A stretch of DNA of 51,036 bases. Origin: Betaproteobacteria bacterium (GTDB lineage Bacteria; Pseudomonadota; Gammaproteobacteria; Burkholderiales; Casimicrobiaceae). The stretch covers positions 1-51,036 of the forward strand of contig JAOUIA010000024.1 in assembly GCA_029884335.1 (NCBI GenBank), given 5' to 3'. The stretch's first letter is position 1. Every line of letters begins with the position of its first letter. The notes beneath the pieces were generated by a model. The model was not told where the DNA came from. It saw nothing but the letters and a program-made list of their open reading frames with translations, and made no database searches. The position numbers and the translations under genes were made by a program. Below, in pieces: positions 1 through 9,112 of the stretch.

Positions 1-25
1 TCGAGATACATGGAACCCCCGCGGC

Positions 26-69
26 TACAATGCCGGCGGCGCCTCCCGGGGCGTCGCCGGTATGATAAT
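26..69 (+). promoter_or_regulatory. Candidate promoter region upstream of the methylthioinosine phosphorylase gene
   Basis: The 199 bases before the first gene hold no convincing coding frame. Two -10-like hexamers are visible: TACAAT at 26-31 and the overlapping TATGAT/GATAAT at 60-69. No good -35 box sits 16-18 bases upstream of either. A hexamer of the same sequence precedes the FAD oxidoreductase gene at 36015. The leader to the ATG at 200 would be about 125-160 bases. This is weak evidence from motif appearance only. Confidence 0.25.
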
Positions 70-199
70 GTCATGAAACTTCACGTTTTTCGCTGCCGGC
101 CGTCGCCCCGCGCTGCGCGGCACAACGCGACCGGCAGCGTGAGCCCGGGCGCCCGTCGGGGCCCGGATTCCGCCAATTCAAGGGGTTGAAGCAACTTCC

Positions 200-958
200 A
201 TGCTCGCCATCATCGGAGGCAGCGGCCTCACCCGGCTGGCCACGCTGGCCGTCGCCCGCCGAGAGATCGTCCGGACGCCCTACGGCGAGCCGTCGGCGCC
301 GCTGGTGTTCGGGCAGATCGCCGGCCGCGACGTCGTGTTCCTCGCCCGGCACGGCCACGGGCACACGATCCCGCCGCACCGCGTCAACTACCGGGCCAAC
401 ATGTCGGCGCTGCGCGAACGCGGGGCGCACGCGGTCGTCGCGGTCGCCTCGGTCGGCGGCATCCGGGGCCACCGGCCCGGCGAGCTGGTGCTGCCGCACC
501 AGCTGATCGACTACACGTACGACCGCCAGCACACGATCTTCGACGGCGGCGACATGAAGGTCGTGCACGTCGACTTCACGCATCCGTACACGCCCGCGCT
601 GCGGGCGGCGTGCCTGGCAGCCGCGAACGAGGGGGGGATCGCGCTCTCCGACGGCGGCGTCTACGGCGCCGTGCAGGGACCGCGCCTGGAGAGCGCGGCG
701 GAAATCGACCGCATGGACCGCGACGGCGCGACGATGGTCGGCATGACAGGCATGCCGGAAGCCGCGCTCGCCCGCGAGCTGGAGCTGCCCTACGCGGCGA
801 TCTGCGTGGTCGTCAACCACGCCGCCGGCCGCGGCGACAGCGCGCAGTCGATCTCCATGGAGGCGCTGGTGCGCACGCTGGAGGCCGGCATGGAGAAGGT
901 CCGCGCGCTGCTCGACCACCTCGTCGCCCTGGTGCCGGCGCCGGACGACGCGCGATGA
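200..958 (+). CDS. mtiP: S-methyl-5'-thioinosine phosphorylase (MTAP/PNP family)
   Basis: A cytoplasmic purine nucleoside phosphorylase of 252 residues. It would cleave methylthioinosine with phosphate to hypoxanthine and methylthioribose-1-phosphate. The N-terminal IIGGSGL phosphate-binding loop (residues 4-10), the [17 protein letters not shown] motif (51-67) and [13 protein letters not shown] (181-193) are those of the MTAP/PNP family. At the base-binding position, where true MTAP enzymes carry Asp, this protein has Asn206 in VVVNHAAG. Asn there is the usual sign of 6-oxopurine specificity, so methylthioinosine is a better guess than methylthioadenosine. A gene for the matching deaminase (mtaD) lies at 14560-15876. 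The ATG at 200 gives the IIGGSGL start, although its ribosome-binding site is weak. The stop overlaps the deformylase start (ATGA), so the two are translationally coupled. A plain purine phosphorylase is the main alternative. Confidence 0.85.
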   Translation: MLAIIGGSGLTRLATLAVARREIVRTPYGEPSAPLVFGQIAGRDVVFLARHGHGHTIPPHRVNYRANMSALRERGAHAVVAVASVGGIRGHRPGELVLPHQLIDYTYDRQHTIFDGGDMKVVHVDFTHPYTPALRAACLAAANEGGIALSDGGVYGAVQGPRLESAAEIDRMDRDGATMVGMTGMPEAALARELELPYAAICVVVNHAAGRGDSAQSISMEALVRTLEAGMEKVRALLDHLVALVPAPDDAR

Positions 959-1485
959 TCCGCGAGATCCTGCGCATGGGCGACCCGCGGCTGTGGCAGT
1001 CGTCGCGGCCGGTCGGGCGCGTTCCTTCGCAGGAGCTCGACGCGCTGCTCGCCGACATGCGCGACACGATGCGCGCGGCGAACGGCGCCGGGCTCGCCGC
1101 GCCGCAGATCGGCGTGCCGCTGCGGGTGGTGATCTTCGGCATGGACTTCAACCCGCGCTATCCCGACGCGCCGCCGATTCCCTGGACCGAGCTGGTCAAC
1201 CCCGTGCTGACTCCGCTGGGCGACGAAGTCGAGGAGGGCTGGGAGGGCTGCCTGTCGGTGCCGGGGTTGCGCGGCGTGGTGCCGCGCTACGCCAGGTTGC
1301 GCTACGAGGGCTTCGACCCGCAGGGGCAGCGCATCTCGCGCGAGGTCGACGGCTTCCACGCGCGCGTCGTGCAGCACGAGTGCGACCACCTCGACGGCAT
1401 CCTCTACCCGATGCGCATGCGCGACTTCGCGCGCTTCGGCTACACCGACGTCCTGTTCCCCGACATGGCGGCGGGGGAGGAGTAG
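955..1485 (+). CDS. def: Peptide deformylase
   Basis: Metal-dependent removal of the formyl group from the N-terminal methionine of new proteins. The 176-residue protein has all three family motifs: GAGLAAPQ (44-51), EGCLS (97-101, metal ligand Cys99) and HECDH (141-145, two His ligands and the catalytic Glu). The ATG at 955 overlaps the preceding stop by four bases; the frame stays open further upstream, but that part is a shadow of the phosphorylase gene. The gene is not next to fmt, its common partner, so this may be a second deformylase copy. The C-terminus is a little longer than the catalytic core and acidic. It ends 7 bases before the convergent stop of the next gene. Confidence 0.93.
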   Translation: MIREILRMGDPRLWQSSRPVGRVPSQELDALLADMRDTMRAANGAGLAAPQIGVPLRVVIFGMDFNPRYPDAPPIPWTELVNPVLTPLGDEVEEGWEGCLSVPGLRGVVPRYARLRYEGFDPQGQRISREVDGFHARVVQHECDHLDGILYPMRMRDFARFGYTDVLFPDMAAGEE

Positions 1486-1492
1486 CGGCGGT

Positions 1493-2470
1493 TCAGCGCA
1501 GCACGTCGTCGGCGCGCACCTGCAGCGATTGCGGCACGGTGAAGCCGATACCCTGCGCCGCGCGCAGGTTGACGACCAGCGCGAACTTGTCGGGCTGCTC
1601 GACCGGCAGGTCGCCGGGTTTCGCCCCCTTCAGGATCCGGTCGACGTAGGCGGCTGCACGGCGATACGTGGTGAGGAGGTCCGGGCCGTAGCTCACCAGG
1701 CCGCCGGCATCGACGAAGTTGCGCGCTTCGTAGATGGCCGGCAGCCGCTCCTTCGCCGCCAGCTCGACGACGCGCGCGGCGTGCTGCAGGAAGAGGGGGC
1801 TGACCTGCACGATCGCCACCTGCGCCTTCGCGCGGCCGAAGTCGGCGAACGCCGCCGGCAGGCCGGCGGCCGAGGCGACCTCGATGGAGGTGAGCTGCAG
1901 GCCCGCTGCCTCCACTGCCGCGCGCGTCTCCGCGACGAGCGTCGCGGTCGTGCCCTGGGCGGGGCTCGCCACCTTCTCCGCCAGCAGCCCGATGCGCTTC
2001 GCCCCCGGCACGAGCTCGAGGGCGAGCTGCAGCCGCTTGCGCGCCATGTCCGTGGTCTGCAGCGACACGCCCGTGACGTTGCCTCCCGGACGGCCGAGGC
2101 TGGCGACGAGTCCCGCGCCGACGGGGTCGGCGGCGGCCGCCATCACGATCGGGATCGTTCGCGTCGCTTCCATGGCAGCGCGCACGCCGGCCGTCGTCGC
2201 CGTCACGATGACGTCGACCTTGAGGGCGACGAGCTCGTCCGCCAGAGGCCGCAAGCGCGTCATGTCGTTGCCCGCCCAGCGGTATTCGATCGCGACGTTG
2301 CGCCCCTCGGCGTAGCCCAGGTCGCGCAGGCCGGCGACGAAGGCGTCGTCGATCGACGTGCGCGATGCGCGCGTGCTGAGGTACCCGATGCGCAGGACCT
2401 TTCCCTGCGCGAAGGCCGGCCCTGCGGCGAAGCCGGCGATGGCGAGGCACAGGATGCGGCGGCGGTTCAC
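1493..2470 (-). CDS. ABC transporter substrate-binding protein, ABC_sub_bind (TrpX-like) family
   Basis: A 325-residue periplasmic solute-binding protein. A signal peptide is visible (MNRRRILCLAIAGFAAGPAFAQ). The core phrases IGYLSTR, DVIVTATTAGVRAAM, PIVMAAAADPVGAGLVASLGRPGGNVTGVS and GPDLLTTYRRAAAYVDRILKGAKPGDLPVEQPDKF (quoted in parts) are hallmarks of Pfam ABC_sub_bind. No permease or ATPase gene is adjacent, so the transport partner and ligand are unknown; the family is often annotated for aromatic amino acids or sugars without proof. It is divergent from a paralogue at 2588 and convergent with def. Another paralogue lies at 38545. Confidence 0.88.
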   Translation of the reverse strand: MNRRRILCLAIAGFAAGPAFAQGKVLRIGYLSTRASRTSIDDAFVAGLRDLGYAEGRNVAIEYRWAGNDMTRLRPLADELVALKVDVIVTATTAGVRAAMEATRTIPIVMAAAADPVGAGLVASLGRPGGNVTGVSLQTTDMARKRLQLALELVPGAKRIGLLAEKVASPAQGTTATLVAETRAAVEAAGLQLTSIEVASAAGLPAAFADFGRAKAQVAIVQVSPLFLQHAARVVELAAKERLPAIYEARNFVDAGGLVSYGPDLLTTYRRAAAYVDRILKGAKPGDLPVEQPDKFALVVNLRAAQGIGFTVPQSLQVRADDVLR

Positions 2471-2587
2471 GCGGTCTGACTCCGGGGCCGGGACGGACGC
2501 GCCGATGGTACTCCGCAGGGCGGGAGAACGCGCCTTGACCTAGCAGGGACTCCGGCGTAGCGTCGGAAGCCTCGAGTTCGCGCCGCG

Positions 2588-3580
2588 ATGAGTATCGTCA
2601 TCCGCTTCCCCATCGCCGTGCTGGCGCTGTTCGTCGCCTCGACTGCCGCGACGCCGGTCGCTGCGCAGGCGTCGAAGGTGCACCGCGTCGGCTACCTGCA
2701 GACCGCGAGCGCAGAAGAGCAGGCGCACTTGACGCGCGCGTTCGAGGACTCGATGCGCGAGCTGGGCCATGTCGAGGGACGCAATGTCGTCTACGAGCGG
2801 CGCTTCGCCGACGGCGACACTCGCCGCCTGCCCGCGTTGGCCGCCGAGCTCGTCGCCCTCAAGGTCGACGTCATCGTCACCGGCGCCAACCCGGTGATCG
2901 ACGCGGTGAAGAAAGCGACCTCGTCGATCCCGGTGGTGATGGCCGCGAGCCGCGATCCGGTCGGCTCCGGCTACATCGCGAACTTCGCCCGGCCAGGCGG
3001 GAACATCACCGGAGTGACGTCGGCGCCGACAGTCGAATCGATCGGCAAGGCGCTGGAGATCTTCCGTGAAGCCGTCCCGCAGGCGAAGCGCATCGCACTG
3101 CTGTGGAACCCGACGCCGTCGGACGCGACCGCGAGCAGGAAAGCCGCGGAGGCCGCTGCCCAGCGCATGGGCACGGTGCTGCTCGTGGTGGAGGTGCGCG
3201 CCCGCGACGAGCTCGAGGCGGCGTTCGACGCGATGGTCCGCCAGCGCGCCGAGGGCGTCTGGGTGTTGCCGGACCCGCTGACGTTCACGGCACGCAGTCG
3301 CGTTGCGGCGCTGGCGCTGAAGCACCGCCTGCCGTCCGTGTACTGGCAGCGCGAGTTCGTCGATGCCGGCGGGCTGGTCGCCTATGGCGCGAGCGTTCCG
3401 GAGCAGTTCCGCCGCGCCGCAGGCTATGTCGACCAGATTCTGAAGGGCGCGAAGCCTGCCGAGCTCGCCATCTACCAGCCGACGACCTTCGAGCTGGTCG
3501 TGAATGTCAAGACGGCGAACGCGCTGGGCCTGACCATCCCGCAGCCGCTGCTGCAGCGCGCCGCCGACGTCCTGCGCTGA
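2588..3580 (+). CDS. ABC transporter substrate-binding protein, ABC_sub_bind family (paralogue)
   Basis: A 330-residue exported binding protein. It has a signal peptide (about residues 1-26, ending ...AATPVAAQA), then VGYLQTA, DVIVTGANPVIDAVKKA, SRDPVGSGYIANFARPGGN and a C-terminal GYVDQILKGAKPAELA segment like that of its neighbour. The two genes are divergent across a 117-base gap, which is a duplicated and inverted arrangement. No permease or ATP-binding gene is nearby. The ligand cannot be told from sequence. Downstream lies a REP-like inverted repeat rather than another gene. Confidence 0.88.
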   Translation: MSIVIRFPIAVLALFVASTAATPVAAQASKVHRVGYLQTASAEEQAHLTRAFEDSMRELGHVEGRNVVYERRFADGDTRRLPALAAELVALKVDVIVTGANPVIDAVKKATSSIPVVMAASRDPVGSGYIANFARPGGNITGVTSAPTVESIGKALEIFREAVPQAKRIALLWNPTPSDATASRKAAEAAAQRMGTVLLVVEVRARDELEAAFDAMVRQRAEGVWVLPDPLTFTARSRVAALALKHRLPSVYWQREFVDAGGLVAYGASVPEQFRRAAGYVDQILKGAKPAELAIYQPTTFELVVNVKTANALGLTIPQPLLQRAADVLR

Positions 3581-3616
3581 CGGCGGTCCGGGCGTGCAGC
3601 TGCTCGTATCCTCGAG

Positions 3617-3711
3617 TCGTCGTCCCCGCGAAGGCGGGGACCCAGCGTCGTGCCCGTGGGTTGGCTCGCTGGCACGAAAGACACTGGGCCCCCGCCGTCG
3701 CGGGGACGACG
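3617..3711. repeat. REP-like paired inverted repeat (doublet)
   Basis: Two arms, about 3617-3644 and 3685-3711, are imperfect inverted copies of CGTCGTCCCCGCGAAGGCGG. Each arm also folds on itself (CCCCGC..GCGGGG). An inner GTGCC...GGCAC pair sits between them. It lies between the convergent ends of the binding-protein gene and glnD, where it could work as a bidirectional terminator or RNA stabiliser. Related copies are at 9021 and 47134. Confidence 0.8.
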
Positions 3712-3760
3712 AGTGAACTGAACTGCTGCACTGGTCCTATGCCCGCTTGGGGGCTGACGA

Positions 3761-6367
3761 CTAAACGCGCAGCTGCTCGTAGAGCGCAGTTTCGAGCTTC
3801 AGCAACGCCTGCTCGTCGTGCAGGCGGTTGCCGTCGACGAGGAAGACGTCCTCGGCGCGCTCGCCCAGCGTGTTGATCTTCGCGCTCACCACGTTCACGT
3901 TGGCCTTCGCCAGCACGTAGGCGATGCGCGCGAGCAGGCCCGGCCGGTCGCTGGCGACGATCTCGAGGATGTAGTGCGTGCCCTTGTCGTCGGGGAACAT
4001 CTGCACCTGCGGCGACAGCGGGAAGTGGCGCACGCGGCGGCTGACGCGCCCGTCCTCGGGAGGCGCAAGCTGCGCCTGCTCGACCAGGATGCGGGCGAGC
4101 TCGTGCTCGACGTACTGCAGCGTTTCGCGCCGCGGCGGCGCGTCGTCGTGCGCGTCGTGCACGAGGAACGTGTCGAGCGCGTAGCCGTGGCGCGTGGTGT
4201 GCACCTTCGCCTCGAGGATCGACAGCCGCGCGCGGCCGAAGAAGCCGCACACGCGCGCGAACAGCTCCTTCTGGTCGGGCAGGTACACGAGCACCTGCAC
4301 ACCCGCGCCGCTCGGCAGCAGGCGCGCCTTGACGACCGGCTGCGGGCGGTCGACGCGCCAGTGCAGGTGGCGCGCGTGCCACGCGATCTCGTCGGCCGAG
4401 TGGCGCTGGAAATACGCGGTGTCGAGCTGCCTCCACAGCGCGCTCTCGGCGCCTTCCGGCACGGCGTGGAGATTGAGCAGCCGGCGCGCCTCGTGCTGGC
4501 GTCCGGTCAGCGTGTCCGCCAGGGCGGTCGCCGCGGCACCGCCCTCGATGACCCGGCGCGCAGCGTGGAACAGCTCCTCCAGCAACTGCGCCTTCCACGC
4601 GTTCCACACCTTCGGGCTGGTGCCCCGGATGTCGGCGACGGTGAGGAGGTACAGCGCGGTCAACCTGCGCAGCGTGCCCATTCTCGCGGCGAACGCCTGC
4701 ACCACGGCATGGTCGTAGGTGTCCTGCTTCTGGGCCGTCGACGACATCGCGAGGTGCTGCTCCACGAGCCAGACGACCAGATCCGCGTCATCGTCCGGCA
4801 GCCCGTGGTCGCGGCAGAAGCGCCGCGCGTCGCGGCCGCCGAGCGCCGAATGGTCGCCGCCGCGCCCCTTGGCGATGTCGTGGAACAGCCCGGCCAGATA
4901 GAGAACCTCCGGCCGCTCGAAGTCCGCGATCAGCCGCGAGCACAGCGGGTACTCGTGCGCGTGCTGCGCCTCGGTGAAGCGGCGCAGGTTGCGGATCACC
5001 ATCAGGATGTGCTCGTCGACCGTGTAGACGTGGAACAGGTCGTGCTGCATCTGCCCGACGATGCGGCCGAACGGCGGCAGGTAGTGGCCGAGCACGTCGT
5101 AGAGGTTCATCCGTCGAAGCTCGTGCAGGATGCCCCGCTTCGCGCGGAACAGGCGCAGGAAGGCCTCGCGGTTGTGCGGGTCGCGGCGGAACCCCGCGTC
5201 GATGCGGTGGCGGTTGCGCCACAGCGCGCGCAGCGTGCGCGCCGACATCCCCTTGAGCTCGGGGTGCGCCTGCATGTGCAGGAAGGCGTCGAGCATCGCC
5301 GACGGCCGACGCTCGAACAGCCGCTGGTCGCGCACGTGCAGCAGCTCGTCGATCGCGACGAACTCGCCGTCGATCGGCACCGGCTCGGCGGGGATCGGGA
5401 ACAGCTTCGCGTGCAGGTTCTGCAGCAGGACCGTGTTGACCTGGCGCACCAGCCGCGCGGCGCGGTAGTAGCGCTGCATCAGCTGCTCGGTGGCCCGCTT
5501 CGCCGGGGTGTCGGCGAGCCCCAGCTGGGCGGCCAGCGCGGTCTGCTGGTCGAACACGAGGCGGTCCTCGCGGCGGCCGGCAAGGTAGTGAAGACGGATG
5601 CGCAGCGCCGCGATGAAGTGCTCCTGCCGCGTCACGTCGCGCGCCTCGTCGGCGGTGATGAGGCCGGCCTGCGCGAGCTCCTTCCAGCTGCGGCCGAGGC
5701 CCGCTGCGCGCGCGATCCAGATCACCGCCTGCAGGTCGCGCAGGCCGCCCGGGCTCTCCTTGACGTTCGGCTCGAGGTTGTAGGCGGCGTCGTGGTGCTT
5801 GAGGTGTCGCTGCTGCTGCTCGAGCGCCTTCGCCTCGTAGAACGCGCGCACGTCCAGCGCGCCGGCGAAGGCCTTGTCGAACGCCGCGTAGAGGCGGCGG
5901 TTGCCCGCCACGAGGCGGTGCTCGAGCAGGCTGGTGCGGATCGTGGCATCCGCCGCCGCGTCGCTGACGCACTCGTCCACTGTGCGCACCGCGTGCCCCA
6001 CCTCCAGGCCCACGTCCCACAGCGCGAGCAGGAACTGCTCGATGCGATCGCCGTCCTCCGCCGTGGCCGCCTGCGGCAGCAGCAGCATGACGTCGACGTC
6101 GGAGTGCGGGAAAAGCTGCCCGCGACCGTAGCCGCCGACGGCGACGAGCGCGAGGCCTCGCGGCAGGTCGGCGGCGGCGAGCACCTTGCGCGCGACGACG
6201 TCGACCAGGCGCGCGTGATCGCGCAGCAACCGGGCGGTTCCGCCGCCCGCGAGGAACGCGTCGCGCAGGCGCTCCCGGCCCTGCCGCAATTCGCCGCGCC
6301 ACGCGGCAAGCGCCTGCCGCCCGGCCGCCGGCTCGGCGAGGGCTTCAGCGGCGGGCGCGCGGGCCAT
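3761..6367 (-). CDS. glnD: [Protein-PII] uridylyltransferase / uridylyl-removing enzyme
   Basis: Nitrogen-status sensor that uridylylates PII (GlnB/GlnK) when glutamine is low and removes UMP when it is high. It has 868 residues, the usual length. Domain order: nucleotidyltransferase with GGYGRG (78-83) and SDVD (89-92); PII-uridylyltransferase middle region; HD phosphohydrolase domain with LFHDIAKGRGGDHS (HD near residue 496); and two C-terminal ACT domains starting near 690 and 800 (the second with ASDRPGLLARIAYVLAKANV) that bind glutamine. The ATG at 6367 gives the MARAP start 8 bases after the map stop; a longer open frame upstream is a shadow of map. It is the last gene of the dapD-map-glnD group. 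All catalytic motifs appear intact. Confidence 0.96.
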   Translation of the reverse strand: MARAPAAEALAEPAAGRQALAAWRGELRQGRERLRDAFLAGGGTARLLRDHARLVDVVARKVLAAADLPRGLALVAVGGYGRGQLFPHSDVDVMLLLPQAATAEDGDRIEQFLLALWDVGLEVGHAVRTVDECVSDAAADATIRTSLLEHRLVAGNRRLYAAFDKAFAGALDVRAFYEAKALEQQQRHLKHHDAAYNLEPNVKESPGGLRDLQAVIWIARAAGLGRSWKELAQAGLITADEARDVTRQEHFIAALRIRLHYLAGRREDRLVFDQQTALAAQLGLADTPAKRATEQLMQRYYRAARLVRQVNTVLLQNLHAKLFPIPAEPVPIDGEFVAIDELLHVRDQRLFERRPSAMLDAFLHMQAHPELKGMSARTLRALWRNRHRIDAGFRRDPHNREAFLRLFRAKRGILHELRRMNLYDVLGHYLPPFGRIVGQMQHDLFHVYTVDEHILMVIRNLRRFTEAQHAHEYPLCSRLIADFERPEVLYLAGLFHDIAKGRGGDHSALGGRDARRFCRDHGLPDDDADLVVWLVEQHLAMSSTAQKQDTYDHAVVQAFAARMGTLRRLTALYLLTVADIRGTSPKVWNAWKAQLLEELFHAARRVIEGGAAATALADTLTGRQHEARRLLNLHAVPEGAESALWRQLDTAYFQRHSADEIAWHARHLHWRVDRPQPVVKARLLPSGAGVQVLVYLPDQKELFARVCGFFGRARLSILEAKVHTTRHGYALDTFLVHDAHDDAPPRRETLQYVEHELARILVEQAQLAPPEDGRVSRRVRHFPLSPQVQMFPDDKGTHYILEIVASDRPGLLARIAYVLAKANVNVVSAKINTLGERAEDVFLVDGNRLHDEQALLKLETALYEQLRV

Positions 6368-6375
6368 CGGGGCGG

Positions 6376-7185
6376 TCAGCCCGGCGGGGCGGGCGTGCCG
6401 GCGGACTGCGTGAGGATCTCGTGGCCTTCGGGCGTGACGAGCACGGTGTGCTCCCACTGCGCGGACAGCGAGTGGTCGGCGGTGACGATCGTCCAGCCGT
6501 CGGCCAGCGCGCGGATCCCCGCGCGGCCGGCGTTCACCATCGGCTCGATGGTGAAGATCATGCCCGCCTGCAGCACCAGGCCCGTGCCGGCGCGGCCGTA
6601 GTGCAGGACCTGCGGCTCCTCGTGGAACGCCTTGCCGATGCCGTGGCCGCAGAATTCGCGCACGATCGAGTAGCCGTTCGCCTCGGCGTGCTTCTGGATG
6701 ACGTGGCCGATGTCGCCGAGGTGCGCCCCGGGGCGCACGACGCGAATGCCCTGCCACATCGCCTCGTAGGTGACCTCGACCAGCCGCTTCGCCTGGATCG
6801 AAGGCGCGCCGACGAAGAACATGCGGCTGGTGTCGCCGTGGTAGCCGTCCTTGATCACCGTCACGTCGATGTTGACGATGTCGCCGCTCTTGAGCTTGCG
6901 CTCGCCGGGGATGCCGTGGCAGACGACGTGGTTGACCGAAGTGCACAGCGACGCGGGGTAGGGGGAGTGTCCGGGCGGCGCGTAGTTGAGCGTCGCCGGG
7001 ACCGTCTGCTGCACGCCGATCATGTGGTCGTGCGCGAGCCTGTCGATCTCGGCGGTCGTGACGCCGGGCTTGACGAACGGCGTCAGGTAGTCGAGCAGCT
7101 CGGCCGCGAGCCGGCCCGCGACGCGCATGCCCGCGATCTCCTCGGGTCCCTTGATGCGGACCCCTGCCGGAAGCGGTGCGCGCAT
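6376..7185 (-). CDS. map: Methionine aminopeptidase, type I
   Basis: Removes the initiator methionine after deformylation. The 269-residue protein has the five metal ligands of the pita-bread fold: Asp in VNIDVTVI, Asp in GDTSRMF, His in GHGIGKAFHEEP, Glu in FTIEPM and Glu in QWEHTVLVT. The substrate-site His is in VVCHGIPG. There is no N-terminal zinc-finger extension, so it is the short bacterial type Ia form. The start shares one base with the dapD stop (TGATG), indicating translational coupling. glnD starts 8 bases after its stop. In many proteobacteria map faces rpsB-tsf; here it follows dapD instead. Confidence 0.96.
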   Translation of the reverse strand: MRAPLPAGVRIKGPEEIAGMRVAGRLAAELLDYLTPFVKPGVTTAEIDRLAHDHMIGVQQTVPATLNYAPPGHSPYPASLCTSVNHVVCHGIPGERKLKSGDIVNIDVTVIKDGYHGDTSRMFFVGAPSIQAKRLVEVTYEAMWQGIRVVRPGAHLGDIGHVIQKHAEANGYSIVREFCGHGIGKAFHEEPQVLHYGRAGTGLVLQAGMIFTIEPMVNAGRAGIRALADGWTIVTADHSLSAQWEHTVLVTPEGHEILTQSAGTPAPPG

Positions 7186-8012
7186 CAGCTTCTCAGCAGC
7201 TCGTTGATGCTGGTCTTCGACCGCGTCTGCGCGTCCACGCGCTTGACGATGACCGCGCAGTAGAGGTGGCAGCTGCCCTCGGACGAGGGCAGGCTGCCGG
7301 CGACGACCACCGATCCGGACGGCACGCGCCCGTAGCTCACCGCGCCGGTCGCGCGGTCGTAGATCTTCGTGCTCTGGCCGATGAACACGCCCATGCCGAG
7401 CACCGAGTTCTCCTCGACCACCACGCCCTCGACGACTTCGCTGCGCGCGCCGATGAAGCAGTTGTCCTCGATGATCGTCGGGTTCGCCTGCACGGGCTCC
7501 AGCACGCCGCCGATGCCCACGCCGCCCGAGAGGTGCACGTTCTTCCCGATCTGCGCGCAGGAGCCTACCGTGGCCCAGGTGTCGACCATCGTGCCCTCGT
7601 CGACGTAGGCGCCGATGTTGACGTACGACGGCATGAGCACGACGTTGCGCGCGACGAACGCGCCGCGCCTCGCCACGGCGGGCGGCACGACGCGCACGCC
7701 GGCGGCCGCGAACGCGGCGTCGTCGTAGCGGGCGAACTTCGTCGGCACCTTGTCGTAGAAGCGGAAAGGAGCGCGCTCCGGCGGCGGGCCCATGCCGGCG
7801 TTGTCAGCGAGGCGGAACGAGAGCAGCACCGCCTTCTTGATCCACTGGTGCGTGGTCCACGCGCCCGCGAGCTTCTCGGCCACGCGCAGGCGACCGGCGT
7901 CGAGCTCGTCGATGACGTGCGCGACGGCTTCGCGCACCTCGGAAGGCGCGCTTCGTGGCGAGAGGTCGGCGCGCTGCTCCCAGGCGCCCTCGATCACGGT
8001 CTGCAACGACAT
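7185..8012 (-). CDS. dapD: 2,3,4,5-tetrahydropyridine-2,6-dicarboxylate N-succinyltransferase
   Basis: Transfers succinyl from succinyl-CoA to tetrahydrodipicolinate in the diaminopimelate/lysine pathway. The 275-residue protein has the family N-terminal helical region. A left-handed beta-helix follows, made of hexapeptide repeats ([59 protein letters not shown]). The ATG at 8012 gives [14 protein letters not shown], matching the family start; the open frame continuing upstream is not coding. map is translationally coupled behind it. The next pathway gene, dapC, is about 3 kb upstream on the same strand, separated by three genes of unrelated function. dapE is not in the window. Confidence 0.96.
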   Translation of the reverse strand: MSLQTVIEGAWEQRADLSPRSAPSEVREAVAHVIDELDAGRLRVAEKLAGAWTTHQWIKKAVLLSFRLADNAGMGPPPERAPFRFYDKVPTKFARYDDAAFAAAGVRVVPPAVARRGAFVARNVVLMPSYVNIGAYVDEGTMVDTWATVGSCAQIGKNVHLSGGVGIGGVLEPVQANPTIIEDNCFIGARSEVVEGVVVEENSVLGMGVFIGQSTKIYDRATGAVSYGRVPSGSVVVAGSLPSSEGSCHLYCAVIVKRVDAQTRSKTSINELLRS

Positions 8013-8040
8013 GGGGTATCCGGCAGGAGAAAGCGATAGT

Positions 8041-9003
8041 CTACCGTGACCCGCTCGCGGCGTTGCCGACCAGGCGCCGGTACGCCCTCGCGAGCAGCGC
8101 CGGCAGCGTGTACATGGGGATCTGCGCCAGCGCGAAGAACACCACGACCTCGAACGCGGCCTTGCCCTGGAGCGCGACCAGCACGAGTCCCATGTTGCAG
8201 TTGCCCGAGACCAGCGCCGCGGCGAGCGCCGAGCGGCGTCCGAGGCCGCGGAACGCCGCGTAGCCGAGCGCCTGCAGCGCGAGGTTGAACGCGAAAGCGG
8301 CCAGCAGCGCTGCCGCTGCGTAGCCGGGGCGGGCGACGGCAAAGGCCGTGACGCCGTCCATGATGGCCAGGCCGAACAGCACCAGGTTGAGGACGGTGAG
8401 GCCGTCGAGGAGTTCGGTGTTGCGGGAGAGCACGCTCGCCGGCACGAAGCGCCGGACGGCCCAGGCGACGGCGAATGCGCTGCCGACGAGCAGCGCCAGC
8501 CGCAGCATGAAGGCCGCGATCCCGATGTCGAGCGTGACGCCGGTCAGCGCCTGCGCCATCGGGGGGAGCGTGAACGGCACCAGCGCGGTGGCGACGAGCA
8601 CGGCCACGATCGCCAGCGTCGCGTCGAGCCCGACCATCAGCGCAATCGCCACCGACGAAACGATCGGGGACGAGGCTGCCATAAGCACCAGCGCGACCTG
8701 CAGCGGCGGCGGGAAGCCGACGTGGACCAGCGGCACGGTGGCGATCCACACGAGGACCGGCGAGACGCCCAGCAGCCAGGCGACCAGCAGCGCGACGACG
8801 AGCGGTCGCCGTCGCCACGCGGCGATCGCGCTCCAGTCGAGGCGCACGAGCGCGAGCGTGAGCGGGATCAGCAGCGTGGGAACGAGCAGCGGCTTGGCCA
8901 GTGCCGCGAGCGGCGGCACCGCGAGCCCGAGCATGACCCCGCCCGCCATGAAGGCCGTGGCGTGGCGGCCGAGGTGGGCGAGGGCGGCGTGGGCGCGGCG
9001 CAC
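8041..9003 (-). CDS. Integral membrane transporter, bile acid:sodium symporter (BASS)-like
   Basis: A 320-residue protein that is almost entirely hydrophobic, with about nine or ten membrane segments. The layout and the late motif [13 protein letters not shown], followed by a last helix with [14 protein letters not shown], resemble BASS/SBF-type sodium-coupled transporters. Auxin-efflux-type carriers share the same general fold and cannot be excluded by eye. The substrate is unknown. It lies between dapD and the two-component pair on the same strand, 28 bases before dapD. The nearby LytS/LytT-type pair may control it, because regulators of this type often control an adjacent carrier; this is inference. 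Confidence 0.6.
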   Translation of the reverse strand: MRRAHAALAHLGRHATAFMAGGVMLGLAVPPLAALAKPLLVPTLLIPLTLALVRLDWSAIAAWRRRPLVVALLVAWLLGVSPVLVWIATVPLVHVGFPPPLQVALVLMAASSPIVSSVAIALMVGLDATLAIVAVLVATALVPFTLPPMAQALTGVTLDIGIAAFMLRLALLVGSAFAVAWAVRRFVPASVLSRNTELLDGLTVLNLVLFGLAIMDGVTAFAVARPGYAAAALLAAFAFNLALQALGYAAFRGLGRRSALAAALVSGNCNMGLVLVALQGKAAFEVVVFFALAQIPMYTLPALLARAYRRLVGNAASGSR

Positions 9004-9020
9004 GCCGGGATTCTAGTGCT

Positions 9021-9093
9021 GTCGTTCCCGCGAAGGCGGGAACCCGGTGTCGTCTGTGTGAGCGCGGCCGGGTCCCCGCCTGCGCGGGGACGA
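9021..9093. repeat. REP-like paired inverted repeat (doublet)
   Basis: Arms at about 9021-9047 and 9067-9093 are inverted copies of the same unit as at 3617, a TCGTTCCCGCGAAGGCGG variant facing a complementary TCGTCCCCGC variant, each with its own small hairpin. It fills the 109-base gap between the response regulator and the transporter on the minus strand. Confidence 0.8.
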
Positions 9094-9112
9094 TGCGACG
9101 CGGCGTCGCTTG

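Noticed and set aside
71-919. Long minus-strand frame opposite the phosphorylase gene
   Set aside because: Arg/Ala/Val-rich shadow of the real gene; no family motif.
3818-6601. Plus-strand frame of over 900 codons opposite glnD
   Set aside because: It mirrors glnD codon structure (antisense frame of a GC3-rich gene) and its product is low-complexity; GlnD motifs on the other strand are complete.
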